This document shows, one piece after another, positions 16,903 through 25,784 of a stretch of 64,000 nucleotides of DNA. The notes under the pieces were generated by a model. The model searched no databases and was not told the DNA's origin. It saw only the letters and a list, made by a program, of their open reading frames with translations. This stretch comes from Acinetobacter suaedae. Its GTDB lineage: Bacteria > Pseudomonadota > Gammaproteobacteria > Pseudomonadales > Moraxellaceae. A program made the position numbers and the translations under genes. The stretch is taken from NCBI RefSeq assembly GCF_008630915.1, contig NZ_CP043909.1, forward strand, positions 310,001 to 374,000. The letters run 5' to 3'. Position 1 is the stretch's first letter; each line of letters opens with the position of its first letter.

Positions 16903-17769
16903 TTACGGGGTAGGTGATTTCTCTCCACGTAAGGTCACACCAATAGATGCGATCATAATACAAAACAAGGCAACCCACTGAATCAGGCTGATTTGCTCAT
17001 GGAGAATGACCAATCCCGCCAATGCCGCTAAAGCAGGCGCTAGACTGGTCAATGTCCCGTAACTCAGGTTACTCAAACGTTTTAATGCCATTAGATCGAG
17101 TGCATACGGAATCGCCGTCGCAAGGATCGCAATTACGAGAGCTTTACCCCAATATTGGGTATCCAGAAGAACAGGCGCATTATTCCATAAACCAAATGGC
17201 AATAAGGTCAAGGCCGATAATGCGATGGCAATCGTTAATGCATGCATTCCTATATTTTGTTGCGCGACCCGATGTCCGAAGTAAATATATAAAGCCCAAA
17301 AAATCCCAGCACCTACGGCACAAGCTGCGCCGAAATAAGAGAAATTATGTTGGTTGGCATCATGCCATGGGACCATTAAGGCAATGCCTAAAATTGCAAA
17401 TGCAACCCAAAGATAATCACTGCGTTGTTTGATTGAAAGTAATGCTAATCCAAGTGGTCCAATAAATTCTAAACCCACCGCAATCCCTTGAGGGAGTTTC
17501 CCCAAAGACGTGTAAAACAGAATATTCATACAGCCTAAGGATGCTGTATAAAGAAGCAAATCTCGCCATTTCAGGTGTTTGAGCTTGGAAATGATAGTCC
17601 AAGACCGAAACATGATTGCCACGATGATCGTTGCAAAGCTCAGCCTTAAAATCGTCACAGTGAGGGGATCAAGTGTTGTGATCAGCTGTTTAGCAAATGA
17701 CGCGCTGATTTGATAAGCCACCATGGACAACACCATGTAAAGCACAGCAACTAATTGGAGATTTTTCAT
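16903..17769 (-). CDS. EamA/RhtA-family DMT transporter (second of tandem pair)
   Basis: 288 residues with about ten membrane helices in two EamA repeats. Marker segments are PLTVTILRLSFATII, PQGIAVGLEFIGPLGLALL and the second-half LSYGTLTSLAPALAALAGLVILHE. It is related to RhtA, an exporter of threonine and homoserine. The ATG overlaps the stop of the upstream gene (ATGA), so the two are translationally coupled. They are similar throughout, showing a tandem duplication. They may act as homologous or paired efflux proteins; the substrate is not known. Confidence 0.87.
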   Translation of the reverse strand: MKNLQLVAVLYMVLSMVAYQISASFAKQLITTLDPLTVTILRLSFATIIVAIMFRSWTIISKLKHLKWRDLLLYTASLGCMNILFYTSLGKLPQGIAVGLEFIGPLGLALLSIKQRSDYLWVAFAILGIALMVPWHDANQHNFSYFGAACAVGAGIFWALYIYFGHRVAQQNIGMHALTIAIALSALTLLPFGLWNNAPVLLDTQYWGKALVIAILATAIPYALDLMALKRLSNLSYGTLTSLAPALAALAGLVILHEQISLIQWVALFCIMIASIGVTLRGEKSPTP

Positions 17770-18647
17770 TTAGCCTCTTTTTGTTGTCGAGCGCGTTGCA
17801 TGGTAAAAGTACAACCGATGGAGGCGATGATAATGGTGGTTAAGGCGAGCCATTGATTCCACAATAATTTTTCACCTAAAAATATAAATCCTGAAAGTGC
17901 TGCAACTGCTGGTTCCAAGCTCATTAATGTACCAAAACTCAATGGAGTCAGATTGCGCAAAGCAATCATTTCTAGGGAGAATGGCAAGGCACTGGCGAGA
18001 ATGGCAAGCCCAATAAAATAATACAGATTTGGTAGCTCAAAAACACGATCAATTGCACCAGAAAATACAGCAAATGGTAGTAAACACAACATGCCGATGC
18101 TCATTCCAAGACATACGGTATGATTGCCAGAAATACCTGAAGGTTTTTGTCCTGCAATAATATAGAGTGCCCAACATGCACCTGCACTGATGGCAAAAAA
18201 TACACCAACGAGATCAAGACTATGCTGAGCCTGTTGCAATGGAAATAAGAGAATCAAGCCTAAAATGGCACAACCAACCCAAATAAAGTCATACTTTTGG
18301 CGTGCATGATAGAGCGCGACGCTTAAGGGCCCAATAAATTCAAAAGCAACGGCAATCCCGAGTGGAAGTCGCTCTAGCGATAAGTAGAACAGTCCATTCA
18401 TTCCAGCCAAAGCAATCCCATAGCTTAAGATCGCTTTCCAGCGGACTGCACGAAAGTTAATAGTCCAAACTTTGAAAATTACCGCCAAAATGATTGCACC
18501 AAAACACAAGCGCATCGCAGAAACAGTCAAAACAGGGAAACTTTGAAATAAAATTTTTGCTAAAGAACCACTACCTTGGACACAGATCATCGCTAGCATT
18601 AGTAGAGCTATAGCAGAAAGTGGCGACTTTAGAGATGGATTGGACAT
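17766..18647 (-). CDS. EamA/RhtA-family DMT transporter (first of tandem pair)
   Basis: 293 residues, about ten helices. Motifs parallel those of its downstream neighbour: LTVSAMRLCFGAIILA, PLGIAVAFEFIGPLSVALY, LSFGTLMSLEPAVAALSGFIFLGE. The conserved Glu-Phe-Ile-Gly-Pro block is typical of RhtA-like amino-acid exporters. First gene of a two-gene minus-strand operon; the promoter would be in the 429-base gap to its right. Confidence 0.87.
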   Translation of the reverse strand: MSNPSLKSPLSAIALLMLAMICVQGSGSLAKILFQSFPVLTVSAMRLCFGAIILAVIFKVWTINFRAVRWKAILSYGIALAGMNGLFYLSLERLPLGIAVAFEFIGPLSVALYHARQKYDFIWVGCAILGLILLFPLQQAQHSLDLVGVFFAISAGACWALYIIAGQKPSGISGNHTVCLGMSIGMLCLLPFAVFSGAIDRVFELPNLYYFIGLAILASALPFSLEMIALRNLTPLSFGTLMSLEPAVAALSGFIFLGEKLLWNQWLALTTIIIASIGCTFTMQRARQQKEAK

Positions 18648-19076
18648 TTAATCATCAATTGTGTTGGTGTAATTTTCACATAATAATTTAATTTTATCTC
18701 AAGATCGGTTGTGAAACGAGCACAATTTTATTGATCTTGAAGTTGTCACCATGATTATCCCAATTGTTAAATAAACGTTAAGGTTCTTTTTAATAATTAT
18801 TTGTTTATATCATTTTATCGCTCAGATTTTCAGGACTCTACTTTAGAAATAATTCTGATATTTATTCGGATTCATTGGATCAGAACTCCAATTTTGATGA
18901 TGTGTTTAATCTCTCAAATTCGTGTGAATAGTCTCGAGTATCGATGCTGCTCGTCAGATTACTAAACAAAGCTTTCTGTATCTCTGCTATAAAATTTGGG
19001 GGCGTTATAGACCCCAAAGAAGTAGTAAAAATGACAATGCTTAAATAAATGAAATAATAATTATGGAGATAATAAG
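18648..19076. other. Intergenic region (429 bases) between divergent genes
   Basis: AT-rich, no ORF worth calling. It must hold promoters for the EamA pair (leftward) and the M23 peptidase genes (rightward). One perfect 8-bp inverted repeat, TCAAGATC / GATCTTGA (18699-18706 and 18733-18740), could be an operator. Nothing else is supported. Confidence 0.5.
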
Positions 19077-19904
19077 ATGTTAAAACTAAACCGAGTTTTT
19101 GCCATCGGTATCATGACATTCATTCCTTTCTCAGTATATGCCGCACCTGCTTTTAAAGCCCCTTTTTCCTGTGGTCAAACTTGGAGTTATAGCACTTACC
19201 CAGGTCACAACTACAATGCTTTAGATTTTGTGCGCTGGGATAATGGTGCAACATCAGGAGCAGCTGTGCTTGCTTCTGCTGGTGGAACTGTATCGGTAAG
19301 CTCGATCGGTTGGAATGGTGGTGCAGGTAATATGGTGGTGATCAATCATGGAAATGGTTGGTCAACTCATTATTTTCATTTAAATGCCATTCATGTCAGT
19401 GTGGGGGCTTCAATTGGTCAAGGTCAACAAATTGGTACTGTTGGAAGTACAGGGCAGAGTACAGGACCACATTTACATTATGAACAACGTCTAAATAGTA
19501 CAGCACAAAGTATTGTGATTAATGGAAACTCGCTTGCCCCTTATCCTGGAAGTTATGGGCAAAGAGTTCTCACCAGTGATAATGGTTGTGGTGGTACAAC
19601 ACCTCCACCACCGCCACCAAGTGGCAATAAATATTGGGTAGACACGTGGGCGGATGCCAATGGACGTTCTAGTCCGGGTGGTACGATTACTGGAACGTTA
19701 TATAAAGGTACCCATTATGTGTATTGTAAGGTTTGGGGACCAAAGGTTCAGAACTCGACAGGTACACAGTGGAACCACTGGTGGTTAAAAACAGATTTAG
19801 ATGTTGGACCTACCAATCAGTGGGTTTCAGCATATATGTTATCGCGTTGGGGTAATGATGAAGCCAAAGATAACAGTGGTGTCGTTATTCCAAACTGTCC
19901 TTAA
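19077..19904 (+). CDS. Secreted M23 metallopeptidase with C-terminal wall-binding-like domain (copy 1)
   Basis: 275 residues. Residues 1-22 are a signal peptide ending VYA. The M23 domain (about 40-140) has the zinc ligands His44 and Asp50 (GHNYNALD), His98/His101 (HYFH) and His132/His134 (GPHLHYE). A proline linker (PPPPPPS) leads to a C-terminal domain of about 90 residues, NKYWVDTW...VIPNCP, rich in Trp, which looks SH3b-like. M23 enzymes cut peptide cross-links in peptidoglycan. The layout suggests an exported lysin acting on other bacteria, or an envelope-remodelling enzyme. The C-terminal domain is about 96 % identical at DNA level to that of the next gene. Confidence 0.88.
   Translation: MLKLNRVFAIGIMTFIPFSVYAAPAFKAPFSCGQTWSYSTYPGHNYNALDFVRWDNGATSGAAVLASAGGTVSVSSIGWNGGAGNMVVINHGNGWSTHYFHLNAIHVSVGASIGQGQQIGTVGSTGQSTGPHLHYEQRLNSTAQSIVINGNSLAPYPGSYGQRVLTSDNGCGGTTPPPPPPSGNKYWVDTWADANGRSSPGGTITGTLYKGTHYVYCKVWGPKVQNSTGTQWNHWWLKTDLDVGPTNQWVSAYMLSRWGNDEAKDNSGVVIPNCP
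19626..19904 (+). repeat. 279-bp direct repeat, copy A (C-terminal domain of M23 peptidase 1)
   Basis: Matches 20596-20874 with about ten differences, mostly at the two ends; a central stretch of more than 100 bases is identical. Both copies end at the stop codon. The catalytic halves of the two genes are much more divergent, so this domain was recently duplicated or is being homogenised. Confidence 0.9.
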
Positions 19905-19933
19905 TTAAAATAACAAGATTTAGAATCAATATT

Positions 19934-19957
19934 GATGCCATTCCAAGGAATGGCATC
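19934..19957 (+). other. Intercistronic hairpin between the two M23 genes
   Basis: GATGCCATTCC-AA-GGAATGGCATC, a perfect 11-bp stem. There is no T run, so it is more likely a processing/stability element or partial attenuator than a full terminator. It lies between two co-directional paralogues, 30 bases after the first stop. Confidence 0.6.
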
Positions 19958-19995
19958 CTGATAAGAAATAAAAAATGGATAAAAAGGATAAGACG

Positions 19996-20874
19996 ATGAC
20001 TGAAATACAATTTAAAGAACAAGCTCTGCATGCTCAAACAAAGTTATTGTTTAAAATGTTTGCAACAATCACAGTTATGGCGGTTTCGATACACGCTGCG
20101 GCTGCTGATCCATTGCCTAATCGACCTGCATTTAAGTTGCCCTTTCCTTGTGGTGCTCAAATTGAGTTAAAAACCTATCAAGGACATAGCCCCGATGATA
20201 AAAAAATTGATATGTATCGCGTTGGCATGTTTACAGGCAGTCCAATTACGGCTTCGGCTGATGGGTTAGTCCATCAATCCTTCTACCCAGGTGGTATTGA
20301 GATCAGACATGGCAATGGTTGGTTTACTACCTATATGCATATGAGTAGTCATGTTCCTGTTGGGACGCAGGTCAAACAAGGTGATGTGGTGGGTTATATG
20401 GGGGATGTCGGTTCACCAGGCATTCCACATTTACATTATGAACAATTATACGCACCAGGTTTAAATGATGCAGGCAACCAGCATATTGTGAATCCTGTCT
20501 TGCAAGGAGAATGGTTGTACATGGTACCGAATACACCATTGATGAGAACCAGTTCGAACTGTCCAAATACTTCGCCACCACCACCACCAAGTAGTAATAA
20601 ATATTGGGTAGATACATGGGGCGACGCCAATGGACGTTCTAGTCCAGGTGGTACGATTACTGGAACGTTATATAAAGGTACCCATTATGTGTATTGTAAG
20701 GTTTGGGGACCAAAGGTTCAGAACTCGACAGGTACACAGTGGAACCACTGGTGGTTAAAAACAGATTTAGATGTTGGACCGACCAATCAATGGGTTTCAG
20801 CATATATGTTATCACGTTGGGGTAATGATCAAGCCAAAGATAACAGTGGTGTCGTTATTCCAAACTGTCCTTAA
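19996..20874 (+). CDS. Secreted M23 metallopeptidase with C-terminal wall-binding-like domain (copy 2)
   Basis: 292 residues. A signal peptide lies around residues 15-36 (LLFKMFATITVMAV...AAA). Zinc ligands: His64 and Asp72 (GHSPDDKKID), His115 (YMHM), His145/His147 (PHLHYE). A Pro linker (PPPPPSS) joins the same NKYWVDTW...VIPNCP domain as in copy 1. The ATG at 19996 has the SD AAGGAT; an in-frame ATG at 19975 has none. The spacing between His and the first Asp is longer than in copy 1 and the catalytic halves are clearly diverged, so the pair may cut different cross-links while binding the same target. Confidence 0.87.
   Translation: MTEIQFKEQALHAQTKLLFKMFATITVMAVSIHAAAADPLPNRPAFKLPFPCGAQIELKTYQGHSPDDKKIDMYRVGMFTGSPITASADGLVHQSFYPGGIEIRHGNGWFTTYMHMSSHVPVGTQVKQGDVVGYMGDVGSPGIPHLHYEQLYAPGLNDAGNQHIVNPVLQGEWLYMVPNTPLMRTSSNCPNTSPPPPPSSNKYWVDTWGDANGRSSPGGTITGTLYKGTHYVYCKVWGPKVQNSTGTQWNHWWLKTDLDVGPTNQWVSAYMLSRWGNDQAKDNSGVVIPNCP
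20596..20874 (+). repeat. 279-bp direct repeat, copy B (C-terminal domain of M23 peptidase 2)
   Basis: Partner of 19626-19904, offset by exactly 970 bases, with no indels. Confidence 0.9.
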
Positions 20875-20882
20875 TTGTTGAG

Positions 20883-20916
20883 CAAAAAAAATCACAGCAT
20901 TGGCTGTGATTTTTTG
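20883..20916. terminator. Bidirectional terminator between M23 peptidase 2 and serA
   Basis: AAAATCACAGC-ATTG-GCTGTGATTTT flanked by A and T runs. It serves the plus-strand M23 pair and the minus-strand serA. Confidence 0.87.
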
Positions 20917-20928
20917 TAGTCAATGGAC

Positions 20929-22161
20929 TTAGAACAATACACGTACGCGAATTGTACCTTCTACATTGTGTAGCGTATCCAAAGCTTCTTGAGATGCAGA
21001 AGCATCAACATCCATTACTAAGTAACCGATATCGCCTTTAGTCATTAATGACTGACCAGAGATATTGATGCCTTGTTCAGCGAATAATGTATTGATCTTA
21101 GACAATACACCAGGAACGTTTTTGTGGATGTGAAGTAAACGGTGTTGACCATCAGAAAGCGGTAATGCGATTTCAGGGAAGTTCACCGCAGAAAGCGTCA
21201 TACCTTTGTCTGAATAAGCAACAAATTTCTCAGCTACTTCTAAACCAATGTTCGCTTGCGCTTCCATGGTTGAACCACCAACGTGTGGAGTCAATATCAC
21301 GTTGTCTAAACCACGTAGTGGTGAAACAAACTCTTCACCATTTGCTTTAGGCTCTTTCGGGAATACGTCAACCGCTGCACCTGCAAGGTGGCCTGATTTA
21401 ATCGCATCTGCTAGATCTTCAATAACAACACATGTACCACGTGCTGCATTTAAGAAGATCGAACCTTGTTTCATTTTTGCAAACTGTTCTTTCTTGAAGA
21501 AGTTACGTGTAGATGGTACATCTGGAACGTGTAATGAAACTACGTCAGCAGTTGCTAAAAGTTCATCCATAGAACCAACTTGACGAGCATTACCTAAAGG
21601 TAATTTAGTCACAGCATCAAAATAGATAACTTTCATACCCAAGCTTTCAGCTAAAACAGAAAGCTGTGAACCAATTGAACCGTAACCGACAATACCTAAA
21701 GTTTTGCCACGAGTTTCATACGAACCAACAGCTGATTTATCCCAACCGCCAGCATGTGTAACTTTTGATTTTTCAGGAACACGGCGAAGTAATAAAATAG
21801 TTTCAGCTAGAACGAGTTCAGCAACTGAACGTGTATTTGAATATGGTGCGTTGAAAACAGGGATACCACGCGACATCGCTGCTTTTAAATCGACTTGGTT
21901 TGTACCGATACAGAAACAACCTACCGCAATCAATTTATTCGCTGCTTCAAAGATCTCTTCAGTCAATTGAGTGCGCGAACGAATACCAATAAAGTGAGCA
22001 TCTTTAATCGCTGCTTTTAATGCATCGCCTTCAAGTGCAGTCTTGTGGTAATCGATATTGGTATAACCCGCAGCGTTTAAAGTATCGATAGCGTTTTGAT
22101 GAACGCCCTCTAACAATAGAAAACGGATTTTATCTTTAGGGAGTGATAGATGTTGGCTCAT
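20929..22161 (-). CDS. serA: D-3-phosphoglycerate dehydrogenase
   Basis: 410 residues, E. coli-type length. The Rossmann motif is GIVGYGSIGSQLS; the substrate and catalytic segments include AARGTCVVIEDL and the His region LTPHVGGSTMEAQ. The C-terminal 75 residues form an ACT domain (HIHKNVPGVLSKINTLFAEQGINI), which binds serine for feedback inhibition. It makes 3-phosphohydroxypyruvate for serine synthesis. SerA enzymes of this type also reduce 2-oxoglutarate to D-2-hydroxyglutarate, which fits the divergent D2HGDH gene next door. Confidence 0.96.
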   Translation of the reverse strand: MSQHLSLPKDKIRFLLLEGVHQNAIDTLNAAGYTNIDYHKTALEGDALKAAIKDAHFIGIRSRTQLTEEIFEAANKLIAVGCFCIGTNQVDLKAAMSRGIPVFNAPYSNTRSVAELVLAETILLLRRVPEKSKVTHAGGWDKSAVGSYETRGKTLGIVGYGSIGSQLSVLAESLGMKVIYFDAVTKLPLGNARQVGSMDELLATADVVSLHVPDVPSTRNFFKKEQFAKMKQGSIFLNAARGTCVVIEDLADAIKSGHLAGAAVDVFPKEPKANGEEFVSPLRGLDNVILTPHVGGSTMEAQANIGLEVAEKFVAYSDKGMTLSAVNFPEIALPLSDGQHRLLHIHKNVPGVLSKINTLFAEQGINISGQSLMTKGDIGYLVMDVDASASQEALDTLHNVEGTIRVRVLF

Positions 22162-22522
22162 AACGGCTCTACGCTATATCAGGTCGGATTTAAATCGCCG
22201 TATCATAACATGTTTGATCAAAATGAGGGCGATTTGATTGCAAATTGGGGCATCGAAATACTGATCATTTTTCATGGAAATGTTGACTAGCTTTCAGGTT
22301 TATCCTAGTACGAGGCAGTATCTTGATGCAATGCTTTATCCAATGCGCGCTTCGATGTAAAATGGATAGACCTAATGCGCTCACCTGAATATAAACGGGT
22401 TTGAGCTGTTCTGTAGTGTTGCTATATTTGAGATATGTCATCACCTTCATTTTTCTAGAGATTAGAAAAATAATGTTGTGATTCAAATGCCCTATATTTA
22501 CTTCTTGCTAGGCCTATAAACG
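22162..22522. other. Intergenic region (361 bases) between serA and the D2HGDH gene
   Basis: It must carry divergent promoters for both genes. I see no ORF with coding character and no strong inverted repeat. Shared control of the two genes is plausible but not demonstrated. Confidence 0.45.
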
Positions 22523-23932
22523 ATGAATGCTTCAGTCGCTTTAACCCCTGAGTTATTGACCCAATTAACGGCAATTGTGGGTGAAAACCGTATAAAAACC
22601 GATGCCGATAGCTTGGAAAATTGGGGACGAGATCATACTAAACATTTTGATCCGAACCCATCAGTCATCGTTTTTCCATCAAGCACTGAGCAAGTTCAGT
22701 CTGTTGTTAAACTTGCCAATCAATTTAATGTCGCGATTACACCATCAGGTGGTCGTACAGGGCTTTCGGCTGGTGCAGTGGCAAGCAATGGCGAGATCGT
22801 AATTAATTTTGACAAGATGAACCAAATCTTGGAGTTCTTCCCAGCAGATCGTATGGTACGCGTCCAAGCGGGTGTGGTGACTGAGCAACTACAGAATTAT
22901 GCCGAAGAACAAGGCATGTACTATCCAGTGGATTTTGCATCAGCGGGTTCAAGCCAGATCGGTGGTAATATCGGAACCAATGCTGGTGGCATCAAAGTCA
23001 TCAAATACGGTATGACACGTAATTGGGTGCTTGGCTTAACAGTTGTTACAGGTAAAGGCGATATTTTACGCCTAAACAAAGGTATGATTAAAAATGCGAC
23101 TGGTTATGCCTTACAGCATTTATTTATCGGCGGTGAAGGTACACTTGGTTTAGTTACAGAAGCTGAAATTAAACTTGAGCGTCAACCACAGAACTTACAA
23201 GTGATGGTTTTGGGTACACCTGATTTTGATGCAGTGATGCCAGTATTACATGCTTTCCAAAAAGAAATCGATTTAACTGCGTTTGAGTTTTTTGGTGAAG
23301 TGGCAATGCAGAAAGTTTTGGATCGCGGCCATGTTCAGCGCCCGTTTGAAACGCAAGCCCCATTTTATGTGTTACTCGAATTTGAAGCGCCGTATGAGCC
23401 GATCATGGACAAAGCCATGCAGATTTTTGAGTATTGCATGGAACAGGGTTGGGTGATTGATGGTGTGATGAGCCAAAGCCTTGATCAAGCGCAAAGCTTA
23501 TGGCGTTTACGTGAAGATATTTCTGAGTCTATTGCACCGTTTATTCCATATAAGAATGATATTTCAGTGCTGATTACGCATGTACCTGCATTTATCAAAG
23601 AAATTGATGCAATTGTTGCTGATAACTATCCAGATTTTGAGATTTGCTGGTTCGGTCATATTGGTGACGGTAACTTACACTTAAATATTTTGAAACCTGA
23701 AAACTTAACTAAAGATGAGTTCTTTGCGAAGTGTCAGGTGGTGAATAAATACGTGTTTGAGACTGTGAAAAAATATGATGGTTCGATTTCTGCCGAGCAT
23801 GGTGTGGGCATGACCAAGAAGCCATATTTGGAGTATTCTCGTTCGCCTGAAGAAATTGAATATATGAAAGCATTGAAGCTGGCATTTGACCCGAAAGGAA
23901 TTATGAATCCAGGCAAATTATTTGATCTTTAA
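22523..23932 (+). CDS. FAD-binding D-2-hydroxyglutarate dehydrogenase-like oxidase
   Basis: 469 residues of the FAD-linked oxidase C-terminal family (VAO type). The FAD site shows PSGGRTGLSAGAV (about 75-88) and QIGGNIGTNAGGIKVIKYG (about 146-164). The metal/substrate region shows CWFGHIGDGNLHLNI and the end has EHGVGMTKKPYLEYSRS...DPKGIMNPGKLFDL. Relatives include D-lactate, glycolate and D-2-hydroxyglutarate dehydrogenases. The divergent serA partner strongly favours D-2-hydroxyglutarate, because oxidation of this by-product pulls the SerA reaction forward. Electrons would go to the quinone pool through an ETF. Confidence 0.88.
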   Translation: MNASVALTPELLTQLTAIVGENRIKTDADSLENWGRDHTKHFDPNPSVIVFPSSTEQVQSVVKLANQFNVAITPSGGRTGLSAGAVASNGEIVINFDKMNQILEFFPADRMVRVQAGVVTEQLQNYAEEQGMYYPVDFASAGSSQIGGNIGTNAGGIKVIKYGMTRNWVLGLTVVTGKGDILRLNKGMIKNATGYALQHLFIGGEGTLGLVTEAEIKLERQPQNLQVMVLGTPDFDAVMPVLHAFQKEIDLTAFEFFGEVAMQKVLDRGHVQRPFETQAPFYVLLEFEAPYEPIMDKAMQIFEYCMEQGWVIDGVMSQSLDQAQSLWRLREDISESIAPFIPYKNDISVLITHVPAFIKEIDAIVADNYPDFEICWFGHIGDGNLHLNILKPENLTKDEFFAKCQVVNKYVFETVKKYDGSISAEHGVGMTKKPYLEYSRSPEEIEYMKALKLAFDPKGIMNPGKLFDL

Positions 23933-23960
23933 TGCTTGATTAGATAAAAGAATTTCTGCT

Positions 23961-23987
23961 AAAAGCGTATCGTAAGATGCGCTTTTT
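23961..23987 (+). terminator. Terminator after the D2HGDH gene
   Basis: AAAAGCG / CGCTTTT stem around an imperfect inner part, followed by a T run; 29 bases after the stop. Confidence 0.75.
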
Positions 23988-24004
23988 TATTTTGAGAATT
24001 AGAA

Positions 24005-24814
24005 ATGAATAATAAATTACAAAATTATGTGCTGCCATTAAAAGTGAAACCTGAGCATAAGAAAGATGGTGACGTTATTTTTTATATAGATCAAAAATTA
24101 GTGAATAGAAAAGATGAAATAGCTTTAGGATTAATGCTTATATCTAACAGGCAACTATTTGGAGAAGTTTATCGTCATTTGATCGGAGAATATTTCTATC
24201 AAATGGGACCAAATAGTGGAGTGCTTATAAGACCTTTTGCTAAGTCGCAAGATATTTTATCTAATCTTAGTTTTCCGGGAGATATTGATCTATTAATAAT
24301 TCCATATGAAGATGGTCGTTTAGTCGTTTCAAAGACATTAGCAATTGAATTAAAAATTCTAAGAGCAAAATTTTCAAACCAAAAAAAATCACCTAACGAA
24401 TTTGGTTTCTCTCAGGCTTCTGGATTATTAAATGCTGGATTTCCTTATGTTGCTGTTGTGCACCTAATAGTTTCAGATACTAGTCCCGAGGATGCTTGGC
24501 GTGAGATATTAATGGCTAAAGTTATCGATGCGGATAGTGGTGCAATTGAGTTATTAGGAAATGAAAAGAAAGATATGATGCCTGCTGATCTTATTCAAAG
24601 GAGTTTTGGGCGATTAAAAGCCCATTCCTTAGATGAAAATTTAGGTCTGTTATCTTGTTATATGGAAAGTGAAAATAATAATGCTATTTGGTCTCCTATG
24701 GGACAAACAGCAAAATTTAATAGCCAAAGTAGTTTACAAACTTTTGAACGGATAGCTGACTATTATTATGAAAATTATAAATTCTTTTTAGATACAAAAA
24801 GATATAATGATTAA
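24005..24814 (+). CDS. Uncharacterised protein with a PD-(D/E)XK-like nuclease signature
   Basis: 269 residues, unrecognised by name. A stretch GDIDLLIIP (Asp95) is followed 20 residues later by AIELKIL (Glu115, Lys117), the D...ExK spacing of restriction-endonuclease-fold enzymes. An earlier conserved-looking acidic residue is Glu54 (FGEVYRHL). No signal peptide or membrane helix. The codon composition looks more AT-rich than the flanking metabolic genes, and the gene stands alone behind a terminator with no partner methylase or helicase. It may be an isolated acquired nuclease, a solitary defence gene, or a nuclease-fold protein without activity. The motif is seen; the function is not known. 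Confidence 0.6.
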   Translation: MNNKLQNYVLPLKVKPEHKKDGDVIFYIDQKLVNRKDEIALGLMLISNRQLFGEVYRHLIGEYFYQMGPNSGVLIRPFAKSQDILSNLSFPGDIDLLIIPYEDGRLVVSKTLAIELKILRAKFSNQKKSPNEFGFSQASGLLNAGFPYVAVVHLIVSDTSPEDAWREILMAKVIDADSGAIELLGNEKKDMMPADLIQRSFGRLKAHSLDENLGLLSCYMESENNNAIWSPMGQTAKFNSQSSLQTFERIADYYYENYKFFLDTKRYND

Positions 24815-24857
24815 ATAAACCGACCATTATTAATCTAAGCTTTTTATTGGAAGTATT

Positions 24858-25649
24858 CTATTTTTCCTTATACGCTTTCCAACCTGTCAAAATATGATAA
24901 ATCAATGGTAAAAGACAAAGTGCAAAGAAGCCACAAATCGCAGCAGCCCAGATAGGTATTTTCTGTGGATTGCCTAAAAAGAAATAAGCAAAAATCGAAT
25001 AAGATAGCATCCCAAACATCGCCATTGCGCCGAGTGGAAGGGTAATTCTAAAAATTAAGAAGTTAGCCAAGGCTTTGTAAGGATCCATATTCCGATTTAA
25101 AGCATAGGCAATAATCATGACCAAGATATAGCCCATAATAAACAGCATAAATAGGGTAGCGGCAAACAGCAGACCTGTGCGCCAACTCTTTTCTTGTGCA
25201 GACTGATCACCTGCCTCATAAACAACTTGAATATGATCTCCGACCACGGGCACATCACCTGAACGGACTGAATTATCCAAGACTAATGTTCTGTTTTGAT
25301 CATCTTTGAATTGAACTTGCGCTGTATGCATTAAGGTTCTGGTTTTATATTTACGCTCGTTAGAATCTGTGCGTTCGATATCGACCCATTCAGAGGTATA
25401 GCTCACGATGGTTGCATCATAGCTCGGTTTGGTTGCTAAGCCATATACAGCTTGTGAAACCCAATAGGTAAAAGGGAAAAATAGGGAGCTGATACTGAAC
25501 ACAACAACAAATAAATAAGCAAATTCAAACTTACTGCTGTCACGATTTTTGGCTAAACGTTTTAGCCAAAACTTTGTCAGCAGAAAAGACCAGACACACA
25601 AGATCGCAACCACCACCAAGAAAACCTGTCCTGCATAAGTCAGTTGCAT
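24858..25649 (-). CDS. DUF3592 membrane protein
   Basis: 263 residues. Two N-terminal helices (about 7-28 and 42-70), then an extracytoplasmic domain with DATIVSYTSEWVDIERTD, HTAQVQFKDDQNR and GDHIQVVYEAGD, which is the DUF3592 pattern, and three further helices towards the C-terminus. Function is unknown; such proteins are common in Acinetobacter. It is convergent with the nuclease-fold gene and divergent from the nucleotidyltransferase gene. Confidence 0.75.
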   Translation of the reverse strand: MQLTYAGQVFLVVVAILCVWSFLLTKFWLKRLAKNRDSSKFEFAYLFVVVFSISSLFFPFTYWVSQAVYGLATKPSYDATIVSYTSEWVDIERTDSNERKYKTRTLMHTAQVQFKDDQNRTLVLDNSVRSGDVPVVGDHIQVVYEAGDQSAQEKSWRTGLLFAATLFMLFIMGYILVMIIAYALNRNMDPYKALANFLIFRITLPLGAMAMFGMLSYSIFAYFFLGNPQKIPIWAAAICGFFALCLLPLIYHILTGWKAYKEK

Positions 25650-25784
25650 GCATGATCCTATTTGTTATATTGAATAGACAGTGATTTTATCAAATGGTTA
25701 TCTTTTTAAAATCAAATGAATTAGAACAGTAAAAATATTATTGTCTCTCACAAGTCTTAATTTTTAAATCATGAAGTAATACAA

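Noticed and set aside
19934..19957. Hairpin between M23 genes as a full terminator
   Set aside because: No T run follows, so transcription probably continues into the second gene.
21248..21583. Plus-strand ORF of 111 codons opposite serA
   Set aside because: Antisense to a firmly identified gene, no signal of its own.
22265..22486. 73-codon minus-strand ORF in the serA-D2HGDH gap
   Set aside because: No SD, no recognisable domain; the space is better explained as divergent promoter DNA.
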